Positions 1 to 6,346 of a DNA stretch of 8,048 nucleotides are shown one piece after another (the stretch's first letter is position 1; each line of letters opens with the position of its first letter). The stretch spans positions 1-8,048 of the forward strand of contig CACXAK010000043.1 in NCBI GenBank assembly GCA_902765655.1, given 5' to 3'. The notes below the pieces were generated by a model that made no database searches, was not told the DNA's origin, and saw only the letters and a program-made list of their open reading frames with translations. The stretch is from an uncultured bacterium. Lineage in GTDB: Bacteria > Cyanobacteriota > Vampirovibrionia > Gastranaerophilales > Gastranaerophilaceae. The position numbers were made by a program, and so were the translations under genes.

Positions 1-560
1 ATATTAGTTGCCATACCGACAGCAATACCGGAAACACCGTTTAATAAAAGCATTGGCAATCTTACAGGAAGAACTGTCGGTTCCTGCAAAGAACCATCAA
101 AGTTTGGCTGAAATTCAACCGTTTCGCAATCAATATCAGCAAGCATTGACTGGGTAATTTTGTGCATGCGGGCTTCTGTATAACGCATCGCAGCAGCACC
201 ATCGCCATCAACAGAACCGAAGTTCCCGTGCCCGTCAACCATCAAATATCTTGTTGAAAAGTCCTGAGCCATACGAACTAATGCCTCATAAACAGAGCTG
301 TCACCATGCGGGTGATATTTACCTAAAACTTCCCCTACGATACGAGCGCATTTTCTGAATGGTTTATCAGGATACATCCCAAGTTCATTCATAGAATACA
401 AAATACGTCTGTGAACCGGTTTTAAACCGTCACGAACGTCAGGTAAAGCACGTCCGACAATAACACTCATTGCATAGTCAATGTATGAGCGCTTCATCTC
501 TTCTCTTATATTAACGGGAACAATTTTCCCATCTCCAAACATGTTCTGTTGAGTAGTCAA
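1..560 (-). CDS. gyrA: DNA gyrase subunit A, N-terminal part (cut by window edge)
   Basis: GyrA is the breakage-reunion subunit of DNA gyrase (A2B2), which introduces negative supercoils using ATP. The first 186 residues are present; the rest lies beyond the left edge. Visible are the winged-helix/5Y-CAP region with VGRALPDVRDGLKPVHRR (about 35-52), the quinolone-resistance-determining segment YHPHGDSSVYE (82-92) and AAAMRYTEARM with the catalytic tyrosine at about residue 127. The quinolone positions carry Ser88 and Glu92 (E. coli 83 and 87), a combination common in susceptible wild types. The start is TTG at 560-558: GGAGG lies 8 bases upstream, whereas the next in-frame ATG (542) has no ribosome binding site. 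An ATG directly upstream is followed at once by TAA. ParC/GrlA is the alternative, but the promoter-proximal sequence reads as GyrA; the subfamily cannot be settled without the C-terminal domain. Confidence 0.93.
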   Translation of the reverse strand, partial: MTTQQNMFGDGKIVPVNIREEMKRSYIDYAMSVIVGRALPDVRDGLKPVHRRILYSMNELGMYPDKPFRKCARIVGEVLGKYHPHGDSSVYEALVRMAQDFSTRYLMVDGHGNFGSVDGDGAAAMRYTEARMHKITQSMLADIDCETVEFQPNFDGSLQEPTVLPVRLPMLLLNGVSGIAVGMATN

Positions 561-573
561 TTACATATCCTCC
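558..573 (-). promoter_or_regulatory. gyrA ribosome binding site that decides the TTG start
   Basis: GGAGG at 573-569 is followed by an 8-base spacer and then TTG (560-558). Within the spacer is ATGTAA, a start codon followed directly by a stop, only 2 bases from the Shine-Dalgarno. That ATG cannot code for anything, so TTG is the real start. Confidence 0.75.
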
Positions 574-591
574 AAGTCTTCTTATGACTAA

Positions 592-600
592 ATTATACCA
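592..600 (-). promoter_or_regulatory. gyrA promoter, extended -10 (TGGTATAAT)
   Basis: On the minus strand TGG TATAAT gives a perfect -10 hexamer with a TGn extension. Transcription would start near 585, leaving a leader of about 25 bases that contains the GGAGG of gyrA. I see no good -35 at 16-18 bases, as is usual for extended -10 promoters. It means gyrA need not depend on read-through from the upstream operon. Confidence 0.7.
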
Positions 601-645
601 TAAACAAAAGCATCATGCCCAAATTCTTTACAAATGGTTAAGAAA

Positions 646-732
646 AGGCACTAAGGCATTAAGATACTAAGGCACTAAGATATAATAACCTAAACACTCT
701 TACTGCCTTAGTGCCCTGGTATCTTAGCGCCT
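646..732. repeat. Inverted arrays of an 8-bp unit forming a long imperfect hairpin; possible terminator
   Basis: The left arm is five consecutive octamers: AGGCACTA, AGGCATTA, AGATACTA, AGGCACTA, AGATATAA (646-685). The right arm (701-732) is four octamers in the opposite orientation: TACTGCCT, TAGTGCCC, TGGTATCT, TAGCGCCT. The best fold pairs 654-677 with 709-732: by eye about 20 of 24 positions are Watson-Crick, with further G-U pairs in plus-strand RNA, around a 31-base loop. The right arm covers the last codons and stop of the 105-residue gene. On the minus strand the stem is followed by a T-rich run (CCTTTTCTT), so it may end the thiL-comF transcript. The tandem octamer structure is not typical of a plain terminator and suggests a mobile or dispersed repeat. 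Confidence 0.75.
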
Positions 733-1041
733 TTTATTCACTTCCCTCTCGACCATCTCAAGCCACTTGGCATGATTATAGTTTTTATAACTGTTTGCAA
801 AATTAATTAAAGAAGTCACAAGTTTGCGTCCGCTATCCGATTTCCCGACAATTAAATAATCTCCGTTGTCATTTTGGCAATATAAAATTTCTTTATGCAC
901 AATTTTTTCCACATTACTTTTGGGATTTTTGTTTATAACTTTATACAACCATTCGTGCAAAAGTGCCAATGGCGTAGTTTTATGCGTCATAAGTTCTTCG
1001 TTATAATCTTGTAAAAATTTTGCAAATTCTGTCAGTATCAT
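724..1041 (-). CDS. Hypothetical protein, 105 residues
   Basis: I do not recognise this protein. It is small, mixed-charge and apparently cytosolic: no signal peptide, membrane segment, cysteine cluster or catalytic motif is evident. It starts MILTEFAKFLQDYNEEL, which looks like an amphipathic helix. The middle (about 50-70, EILYCQNDNGDYLIVGKSDSG) reads like a short beta hairpin, and a basic C-terminal helix ends in NKRR. It begins 3 bases after the comF stop with no clear Shine-Dalgarno of its own, so it is probably translated by coupling to comF. Its last codons and TAA lie inside the octamer hairpin, so the natural 3' end may have been altered by that element. Coding status rests on an open frame in a tight operon position. 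Confidence 0.65.
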   Translation of the reverse strand: MILTEFAKFLQDYNEELMTHKTTPLALLHEWLYKVINKNPKSNVEKIVHKEILYCQNDNGDYLIVGKSDSGRKLVTSLINFANSYKNYNHAKWLEMVEREVNKRR

Positions 1042-1044
1042 TTT

Positions 1045-1695
1045 TTATCTCATATATGGTGTTGTAGTCGCAAAGCAAACTATATCATAAATTTCTGCCT
1101 TGTTGAGTTCTCTAATCATTTCTTCAAATGTTGAACCGGTCGTACAGATATCATCCATTAAAAGAACTCGCTTTGTCTGAGTTAATTTATCTCTATCGAC
1201 CTTAAACGCTTTGTCCAAATTCACCAGCCGTTGCGCTTTTTTAAGATTATATTGCGGTTTTGTATCTTTTATACGTTTTATCAATTCAGAATTCAGCTCG
1301 TACCCGGAAAGTTTTGAAAATTCTTCCCCAACAAGCTCCATGTGATTGTATTTACGTTTCTTCAAACGCTTTGGATAAATCGGGACGGGAACAATCTGAA
1401 AATCACCCTCGATATTTAACCGCTTCCAATATTCATACATAAATTTTGCCTGATAATATGCCAAATCACGTTGGCGATGATATTTTAAACCTCTAATCAT
1501 TTTTTGAAGATTTTTTGAATATTCTCCGGCACAATAGATATTTACACCATTGAAAGAACGATTAATCGCAACAGGTAAAAAATCCAAAGAATCATAACAT
1601 GATGAACACATTTTTACGCATTCTTTTGACGAACCGCAAAAGTAGCATTTCTTTTTATATATCCAATCTAAAAGACTATCAAAAAACTTTCTCAT
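1045..1695 (-). CDS. comF: ComF family phosphoribosyltransferase-like protein
   Basis: ComF proteins are needed for natural transformation in several bacteria, probably acting in the cytosol on incoming single-stranded DNA with the ComFA helicase and DprA. The exact reaction is not settled. The 216-residue length is typical. An N-terminal zinc finger has Cys17, Cys20, Cys30 and Cys33. The type I phosphoribosyltransferase domain follows, with VPVPIYPKRLKKRKYNH (about 102-118), the QYNLKKAQRLVNLDKAF segment (148-164) and the PRPP-binding loop LLMDDICTTGST (178-189) with the acidic pair Asp181-Asp182. The family's usual RGFNQ is KYNHM here, a conservative drift. The start ATG lies 15 bases after the thiL stop; no Shine-Dalgarno is obvious, so expression probably depends on coupling. 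No other competence gene is in view. Confidence 0.9.
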   Translation of the reverse strand: MRKFFDSLLDWIYKKKCYFCGSSKECVKMCSSCYDSLDFLPVAINRSFNGVNIYCAGEYSKNLQKMIRGLKYHRQRDLAYYQAKFMYEYWKRLNIEGDFQIVPVPIYPKRLKKRKYNHMELVGEEFSKLSGYELNSELIKRIKDTKPQYNLKKAQRLVNLDKAFKVDRDKLTQTKRVLLMDDICTTGSTFEEMIRELNKAEIYDIVCFATTTPYMR

Positions 1696-1710
1696 AACAT
1701 AATAATATCA

Positions 1711-2730
1711 TTAATTAAAATGATTAAAGATTTTATTTTCTACATCCTGTTTTGAGTAATGAATAAGTTGACCCTCAATATTTAAATCAATCCCCAAGCC
1801 GTGTTTTGCTGTGCCGATTTGGACTCCACCATCAAAATCCTGCGGAACAACAGCGACAAGTCCGTAATCTTCCCCCCCAAAAAGTACCATATCCTGCCAA
1901 TTTTCAAATTGTTCCAGATCTTTATCATAAGGAATTTTATCAAAATCAACTTCTAATAATACTCCGCTTTCATTTGCAATTGTTGATAAAGCATCCATAA
2001 GCCCGTCTGATGTGTCCATCATTGCATAAGGAACAACGTCATTCTGAGCTCCAAAATCTTCAGATTCTTTGGACTCCATCCTCTGAGTAACTGGAGATTT
2101 TGAAGCGAAGAATCTTGTACCCTGTGAACTGATTTGCTGAGAAAACTCAATCTGTGCCTGCGGTTCAAGATGTGCTTTTATAAATTTTTCCGGTTCGGCT
2201 TTACCTTCAAGTAACAATCTTAAGCCGGCGGCACTTGAACCATGCAAACCCGAAACTACAACTTTATATCCTTCTTTTGCATTTTTTCTTGATGAAATAT
2301 TCCCGGCTTTTGCATCCCCGATTGCACAAACGGAAATATAAATTTTGTCAGATGAAGTGATATCCCCCCCGACAATTTTAATATTATCCTCCTCGCCCTT
2401 TGGGAGAGGGTTGGGGTGAGGGTTACAGGCAGATTTTGCCCCTTTATAAAAATCTTCTACAAAATCGGAATCAATATCATTCGGTAAAGATAGTGAAATT
2501 GTTAGATACATCGGCTTTGCACCACTTGCACAAATATCTGAAATATTTACCATAACGGATTTATAACCAAGCTGAAACGGGGTACAGAAATCCTTTTTAA
2601 AATGCACATCTTCAACAAGACTGTCCTGCGAAATTACAATACCCAAATCACGCAAATACGCACAATCATCACCGATGTAACACGAGTTTAAAATATTTTT
2701 TATTGTATTTATAAATTCTTTTTCTTTCAC
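1711..2730 (-). CDS. thiL: Thiamine-monophosphate kinase with two in-frame insertions
   Basis: ThiL phosphorylates thiamine monophosphate with ATP to give thiamine diphosphate, the last step of the biosynthetic pathway, in the cytosol. It belongs to the PurM/SelD-like ATP-binding superfamily. Signature segments appear in order: IGDDCAYL (19-26), SQDSLVEDVHF (34-44), VNISDICASGAKP (61-73), IVGGDITSSDK (119-129), VVSGLHGSSAAGLRLL (158-173), MMDTSDGL (237-244) and LFGGEDYGLV (283-292). The start is GTG at 2730, two bases after the stop of the signalling gene; it gives the expected N-terminus (KEKEFINTIKNIL). At 339 residues it is longer than compact homologues of about 305. The excess falls in two repeat-like blocks, residues about 103-115 and about 202-231, both between conserved motifs. 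All catalytic motifs are intact, so it is probably functional. No TPP riboswitch precedes it. Confidence 0.93.
   Translation of the reverse strand: MKEKEFINTIKNILNSCYIGDDCAYLRDLGIVISQDSLVEDVHFKKDFCTPFQLGYKSVMVNISDICASGAKPMYLTISLSLPNDIDSDFVEDFYKGAKSACNPHPNPLPKGEEDNIKIVGGDITSSDKIYISVCAIGDAKAGNISSRKNAKEGYKVVVSGLHGSSAAGLRLLLEGKAEPEKFIKAHLEPQAQIEFSQQISSQGTRFFASKSPVTQRMESKESEDFGAQNDVVPYAMMDTSDGLMDALSTIANESGVLLEVDFDKIPYDKDLEQFENWQDMVLFGGEDYGLVAVVPQDFDGGVQIGTAKHGLGIDLNIEGQLIHYSKQDVENKIFNHFN
2037..2129. repeat. Composite repeat in thiL: outer CATTCTGAGC/GAAGAATCT element with an inner palindrome
   Basis: The flanks CGTCATTCTGAGC (2037-2049) and GAAGCGAAGAATCTTG (2102-2117) look like two halves of a dispersed repeat I remember as GTCATTCTGAGCGAAGCG and onwards. 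Between them lie about 52 bases bounded by the inverted arms AAAATCTTCAG (2053-2063) and CTGGAGATTTT (2091-2101), which pair with one mismatch. AGATTCTT (2062-2069) is also an exact inverse of AAGAATCT (2108-2115). The block encodes the low-similarity stretch GTRFFASKSPVTQRMES and onwards in ThiL, with the frame kept open. Confidence 0.6.
2391..2422. repeat. GC-rich imperfect palindrome inserted in thiL
   Basis: A 32-base block runs from CCTCGCCC to GGGTGAGGG, with an inner CCCTTTGGG palindrome, and stands out by its GC content in an AT-rich gene. Its ends pair with one mismatch. Read in the thiL frame it encodes NPHPNPLPKGEE. From memory, this DNA block and its PHPNPLPKGE translation recur in many unrelated bacterial genomes as an in-gene palindromic repeat; that is recollection and was not searched. 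Confidence 0.75.
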
Positions 2731-2732
2731 TT

Positions 2733-4640
2733 TTAAACTATATCATGCTCTAACAATGAAATAAACTCATTGACAAGGGTCGTATTCCACTTTTTACCTG
2801 CATCTGATTTGATAATTTCAATAGCATCGCGTCCTGACATTTTCGCTCTGTAAGGTCTTGCCTCAATCAGCGCAAAATATTCATCTACTATCAATATAAT
2901 CTGAGAAGTCAGAGGAATCTCATCTTTTGATTTTTTATTCGGATAACCGCTTCCGTCCCAATTTTCGTGATGCTGTTCAATTATCGGCAAAATATCCTGA
3001 ACATAAGATATTGGTTTTAAAATCTTTTGTGCCGCAATTATAGGGTGATTTTTAATAGTGGCTTTTTCTTCTTCAGTCAAAGGGGTTGCCTTTTGCAAAA
3101 GCCCCGGAGATATCATCAAATTACCGATGTCATATAACAATACCGCAACACGCAGATTATCAACATCTTCTTTCGGTAAATCAAATCTCTTTGCCAAAGA
3201 TACAGCCATCAAAACTTTATTTCGGACAACACCATTTTCGTGCATAGGGTTGTATAATTTTGTGAGCATATCTGCAACCATATAAAGCGCATTCTGTCTG
3301 TTTTCACCCTCATCTGCGCTGTCTTTAAGTTTTTGACAAAGCTCTTTTGAAAGCCGCTGTGCCATAGGTACACGATTTTTTGACAAAATATCTATAAATG
3401 TATTGAGCGCAACCTCCTGCCAAGAAGTTTCAGACATAGATTTGGCAAGTGTAACCTGATTTCTGCCGTTACGTTTTGATGTATACATTGCCTGATCGGT
3501 CAGCTCTAAAAGTTCTTCCACATTTGAAGTATGTTCAAGGAATGTTGCAACCCCCAAACTGCCTGTAATATGCCCGATTGTATCAATTTCTCTGCTTTCT
3601 ATTGCTTTACGAATTCTCTCTGCTGCTATCATCGCACCTTCAGACGAAATCCCGGGTAGTAATACATCAAATTCTTCCCCGCCGATTCTTGCAGGAACAT
3701 CAATCGAGCGGGCATTTGATTTCAATATATCCGCAATAGTTTTAATTGCAATATCCCCAAATGAATGGCCGTATGTATCATTGATTTTTTTAAGAAAATC
3801 CAAATCTATACCGATAACAGAGAACGGAGTTCCCTGACGTCTTGCACGGGCAACTTCTTTATTTAATGATTCTTCAAAATATCTTCTGTTATACAAACCT
3901 GTCAATGCATCTGTTACGGCCTCTTCTCTGACTGCCTGGAACAAATCTGCAATTGTAATAGCCATTTCTATCTGTTTTGCAAATAAATTAAGGAAATCCG
4001 TTTCAGCCGGTGCAAGTTCTTCTCTTGATGAGAATACGCAGAACCAACCGAATTCTTTTTCACGAGGCATAAGCGGAATCACAATGACCGATTTGATCGG
4101 CTGATCAGAAAGTATTTGCGCTATTGTTTCCTGAGAAAGCTCAGGCAATACTGCTTTTAAAGACAAATCAAGCGCCTGAGTCTGAACTATTTTTTTTTCT
4201 TTCAAAGTATCTGAAAAAATACTGTTTTCCGTATAACTTAGACGACGCGTTTGTATTGACGGAGAACCGATAATATTATTTAATCTTTCAATAAGATTAT
4301 CTTTTGACTGGACAATAATCCGGCAATAATCACCTTCTTCATCCGTGTATTTTCTTATGATTACACAATGCATATAACCGAGTTCACCCTGAGTACTGTT
4401 TACAATTGCCTCAAGAACATTTTCCAAAGGGGTAGAAGAATTCATCATATCCCAAATATGCTGCAAAGTCAGCATTCTGCGATTCGCATCATAAAGTTCT
4501 GCGGTTCTTTCCGCTATCTCTTTTTCAAGCTCCTGATTACGCTCATATATTTCAAGATAATCACGTTTTTCGTTGTAAATATTATTTTCAACTTCCAAAA
4601 CTTTATTTGATAATTCTTTAAATTTATCGAAAAGTCCCAT
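2733..4640 (-). CDS. GAF-GGDEF-degenerate HD-GYP signalling protein (probable diguanylate cyclase)
   Basis: This 635-residue cytosolic protein probably makes cyclic di-GMP from two GTP. An N-terminal coiled coil (about 5-60, heptad-like with many Glu/Lys) leads to a GAF-type sensor region (about 65-232). The GGDEF domain (about 240-397) has DALTGLYNRRYF (244-255), metal-binding Asp279 and Asp281 in DLDFLKKINDTYGH, the active-site GGEEF (320-324) and an inhibitory I-site RSID (311-314) five residues upstream, so product feedback is likely. The C-terminal domain (about 455-630) aligns with HD-GYP phosphodiesterases: HP at 532-533, HHENWDGSGYP at 557-567, RPYR at 595-598. But the HD pair is Tyr503-Asp504 and the first helix has no ligand His, so hydrolysis is doubtful. 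AGGA (4651-4648) sits 7 bases before the ATG. The thiL start follows 2 bases after the stop. Confidence 0.92.
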   Translation of the reverse strand: MGLFDKFKELSNKVLEVENNIYNEKRDYLEIYERNQELEKEIAERTAELYDANRRMLTLQHIWDMMNSSTPLENVLEAIVNSTQGELGYMHCVIIRKYTDEEGDYCRIIVQSKDNLIERLNNIIGSPSIQTRRLSYTENSIFSDTLKEKKIVQTQALDLSLKAVLPELSQETIAQILSDQPIKSVIVIPLMPREKEFGWFCVFSSREELAPAETDFLNLFAKQIEMAITIADLFQAVREEAVTDALTGLYNRRYFEESLNKEVARARRQGTPFSVIGIDLDFLKKINDTYGHSFGDIAIKTIADILKSNARSIDVPARIGGEEFDVLLPGISSEGAMIAAERIRKAIESREIDTIGHITGSLGVATFLEHTSNVEELLELTDQAMYTSKRNGRNQVTLAKSMSETSWQEVALNTFIDILSKNRVPMAQRLSKELCQKLKDSADEGENRQNALYMVADMLTKLYNPMHENGVVRNKVLMAVSLAKRFDLPKEDVDNLRVAVLLYDIGNLMISPGLLQKATPLTEEEKATIKNHPIIAAQKILKPISYVQDILPIIEQHHENWDGSGYPNKKSKDEIPLTSQIILIVDEYFALIEARPYRAKMSGRDAIEIIKSDAGKKWNTTLVNEFISLLEHDIV

Positions 4641-4687
4641 CTATAATTCCTGATTTTACATAAATGACATTAAATTCTAACATTATT

Positions 4688-5746
4688 TCAGCTAAATATC
4701 AAGCTGTTTATTGCATCCGTAACTTCTTTCACCGTTGGGATTAAAGTACATGCATCCTTGTTATCTTTCAACAAACATTTTCGTTTGAAACACGGCTGGC
4801 AAGGTAATCCGTGGCTACCTAAAGAAACATATTTATCATAACTTCCAAGAGGACCTAAAACTTCTTTCGGAGTACAGGTAAATATAGCAATAACTTTCGG
4901 TTTGCGAGATGCCCAGGCAAGATGCGCACTTCCGCTGTCAGGTGAAATTACCAGATCAGAGCGAGAAAAGACTTCGGCAAGTTCCAAAATATCTGTTTTG
5001 CCTGCCAAATTCAAACCCTTACCCTGAGAAATGTATTCTATAAGCTCATTATCTCCGGGACCGCCGGTGAAAATTAAATTAACTTTATCACTCAGGTAAT
5101 CAACGACTTCCCGCCAATTGTCCCTGTTCCAATGTTTGTTACCCCACGTTGTTGCAGGCGAAATCACAACAGTCTGCTTATTTTTGTCTATGTTTGTCAA
5201 TAAAGCATCGACTTTAAAAATTTGTTTCTTGTTTCGCGGCGGCAAAGTCACTTTTATATCTTCAGGAGCTACCTCTATACCCAAATGATTTGCATAACGC
5301 AGATAATTCATTACAATAGGTGAGTCCGGCTTATATGAGATATTATCAATCCATTCATTCCCGCCCAAAAGCGACATTTCTCTGCCTTCTTTTGATATTA
5401 TTCTTCTTTTTGCCCCGCAAAAAAGCATAAAATACAAACTCTTGAACATCATCTGAGAATCTATTGCTATATCGAACTTTTCGCTTCGTAATTTTTTGAT
5501 TATATCAAGATATTCAAGAAAACTTGTAAGACACATTCCGCGTTTTTTCCATTCCTTCATCGGAACTAATATTGCCTTGTCTACACACGGATTGTTTTGA
5601 ACAATCTGAATACCTTTTTCGGATACAAGCCAAGTAACCTCATAACCTGCATCTTTTAGCGCATTCGCAAGCGGGACATTGAATATTACATCGCCTAGCG
5701 ACGATAATTTTATCAGTAAAACTTTTTTCTTCCTTTTGACAGTCAT
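4688..5746 (-). CDS. Glycosyltransferase family 9 (ADP-heptose:LPS heptosyltransferase-like)
   Basis: GT9 enzymes transfer heptose from ADP-heptose to the lipopolysaccharide core or related glycans at the inner face of the cytoplasmic membrane. At 352 residues the length is normal. The N-terminal Rossmann domain begins KVLLIKLSSLGDVIFNVPLA with the conserved Asp19. The C-terminal nucleotide-sugar domain has SPATTWGNKHW (196-206), TGGPGD (227-232) and SPDSGSAHLAWA (268-279), the ADP-binding loop. A C-terminal Cys set (316, 319, 324, 333) matches the CxPC...C pattern seen in many family members. The start is ATG at 5746, with GGAG 6 bases upstream; a GTG at 5758 overlapping the rsmD stop would add four residues (MEFI) but has no site. 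It follows rsmD by 11 bases. The acceptor sugar, and hence WaaC versus WaaF type, cannot be read from the sequence. Confidence 0.9.
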   Translation of the reverse strand: MTVKRKKKVLLIKLSSLGDVIFNVPLANALKDAGYEVTWLVSEKGIQIVQNNPCVDKAILVPMKEWKKRGMCLTSFLEYLDIIKKLRSEKFDIAIDSQMMFKSLYFMLFCGAKRRIISKEGREMSLLGGNEWIDNISYKPDSPIVMNYLRYANHLGIEVAPEDIKVTLPPRNKKQIFKVDALLTNIDKNKQTVVISPATTWGNKHWNRDNWREVVDYLSDKVNLIFTGGPGDNELIEYISQGKGLNLAGKTDILELAEVFSRSDLVISPDSGSAHLAWASRKPKVIAIFTCTPKEVLGPLGSYDKYVSLGSHGLPCQPCFKRKCLLKDNKDACTLIPTVKEVTDAINSLIFS

Positions 5747-5756
5747 AATAAACTCC
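5744..5756 (-). promoter_or_regulatory. Ribosome binding site that decides the heptosyltransferase start
   Basis: GGAG (5756-5753) is followed by TTTATT and ATG (5746-5744). The spacing of 6 favours this ATG over the GTG at 5758-5756, which itself overlaps the Shine-Dalgarno and the rsmD stop (TAGTG). Confidence 0.7.
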
Positions 5757-5757
5757 A

Positions 5758-6288
5758 CTAAGAATTATAACTCAAAAATGTAATAAATTTATCCCCGTAT
5801 TTTTTTTGTTTCAGGATTTTAAAATCTTCGGGAACAGCGATTTCTGTAACGTGTTCAAGAATTATAAATTCCTCACATATATCCCTTACGACTTCAATAC
5901 TTTTTTCATATACACCCGCAAAATAGGGAGGATCAATATATATGACATCAAATTTTTCATTCATCTTTGGGCAAATTTTTAAACTGTTACCTAAAATAAG
6001 CTTCAAATCATGAGATTTTTCATACTTTGAGAAATTAGATTTTATAACCGAATAAACTTTTTTATTTTGTTCAACGGCAACGGCTCTTTCAAACCCTCTT
6101 GATAACGCCTCTAAACTCATTATCCCTGAGCCGGAATACATATCCAAAAAACTTTTTCCGCCGAAATCCATCATCGAGGACAAAGTATTAAACACACTCA
6201 TTCTGACTTTAGACAAAGTAGGACGTGTGATATTTTCGTCAGGTGCTTTAATTTTCTGTCTATTGTAAATTCCGCCTGTAATATTCAT
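5758..6288 (-). CDS. rsmD: 16S rRNA (guanine966-N2)-methyltransferase
   Basis: RsmD methylates N2 of G966 in 16S rRNA on the small subunit, using S-adenosylmethionine. The 176-residue length is normal. It opens with the family's MNITGGIYNRQKIKAP and TRPTLSKVRMSVFNTL (21-36). The SAM-binding motif I is FLDMYSGSGIMSLEALSRG (47-65), with acidic Glu73 at the end of the next strand (AVAVEQN). Motif IV IYIDPPY (116-122) is the N-methyltransferase catalytic (D/N)PPY motif. The gene lies directly downstream of the terminator of the preceding unit and is the first of the cluster. No Shine-Dalgarno precedes its ATG; a TGCTAATCT extended -10-like sequence ends 6 bases upstream, so the message may be leaderless. 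The neighbour usually linked to rsmD (coaD) is not here. Confidence 0.93.
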   Translation of the reverse strand: MNITGGIYNRQKIKAPDENITRPTLSKVRMSVFNTLSSMMDFGGKSFLDMYSGSGIMSLEALSRGFERAVAVEQNKKVYSVIKSNFSKYEKSHDLKLILGNSLKICPKMNEKFDVIYIDPPYFAGVYEKSIEVVRDICEEFIILEHVTEIAVPEDFKILKQKKYGDKFITFLSYNS

Positions 6289-6294
6289 AAATTA

Positions 6295-6303
6295 AGATTA
6301 GCA
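6295..6303 (-). promoter_or_regulatory. Candidate promoter of the rsmD cluster, possibly giving a leaderless mRNA
   Basis: The minus strand reads TGC TAATCT, then TAATTT and the rsmD ATG. An overlapping TATGCT (6305-6300) is an alternative -10 with a better hexamer match but gives a start about 5 bases upstream of the ATG. No TTGACA-like -35 lies at a suitable distance. The location between the upstream terminator and rsmD requires a promoter somewhere in 6289-6346. Confidence 0.4.
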
Positions 6304-6346
6304 TAAAAGTAATTCTTGCGCAGGTGTGACGACACTAATTATTATT

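Noticed and set aside
241..320. Quinolone-resistance substitution in GyrA
   Set aside because: The two key positions carry Ser and Glu, both common in susceptible wild types.
646..732. Short tandem units considered as a CRISPR array
   Set aside because: The unit is only 8 bp with no spacers, the arms are inverted, and no cas genes are present.
1260..1442. Plus-strand open frame opposite comF
   Set aside because: It lies wholly inside a well-supported gene, has no ribosome binding site and no recognisable protein; antisense shadow.
2731..2760. TPP riboswitch upstream of thiL
   Set aside because: Only 2 bases separate thiL from the preceding gene, and no Thi-box-like sequence is seen there.
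3058..3285. Plus-strand open frame opposite the HD-GYP-like domain (similar ones at 1806-2000, 4368-4610 and 7116-7304)
   Set aside because: All are antisense to convincing genes and have shadow-like composition.
4641..4687. Separate promoter for the GGDEF gene (TGTAAAAT with TTAGAA upstream)
   Set aside because: The match is weak and lacks the TGn spacing; a 47-base gap is compatible with read-through in an operon.
6324..6335. GTGTGACGACAC as an operator in front of rsmD
   Set aside because: Only 4-bp arms around a 4-base centre; too short to support without other copies.
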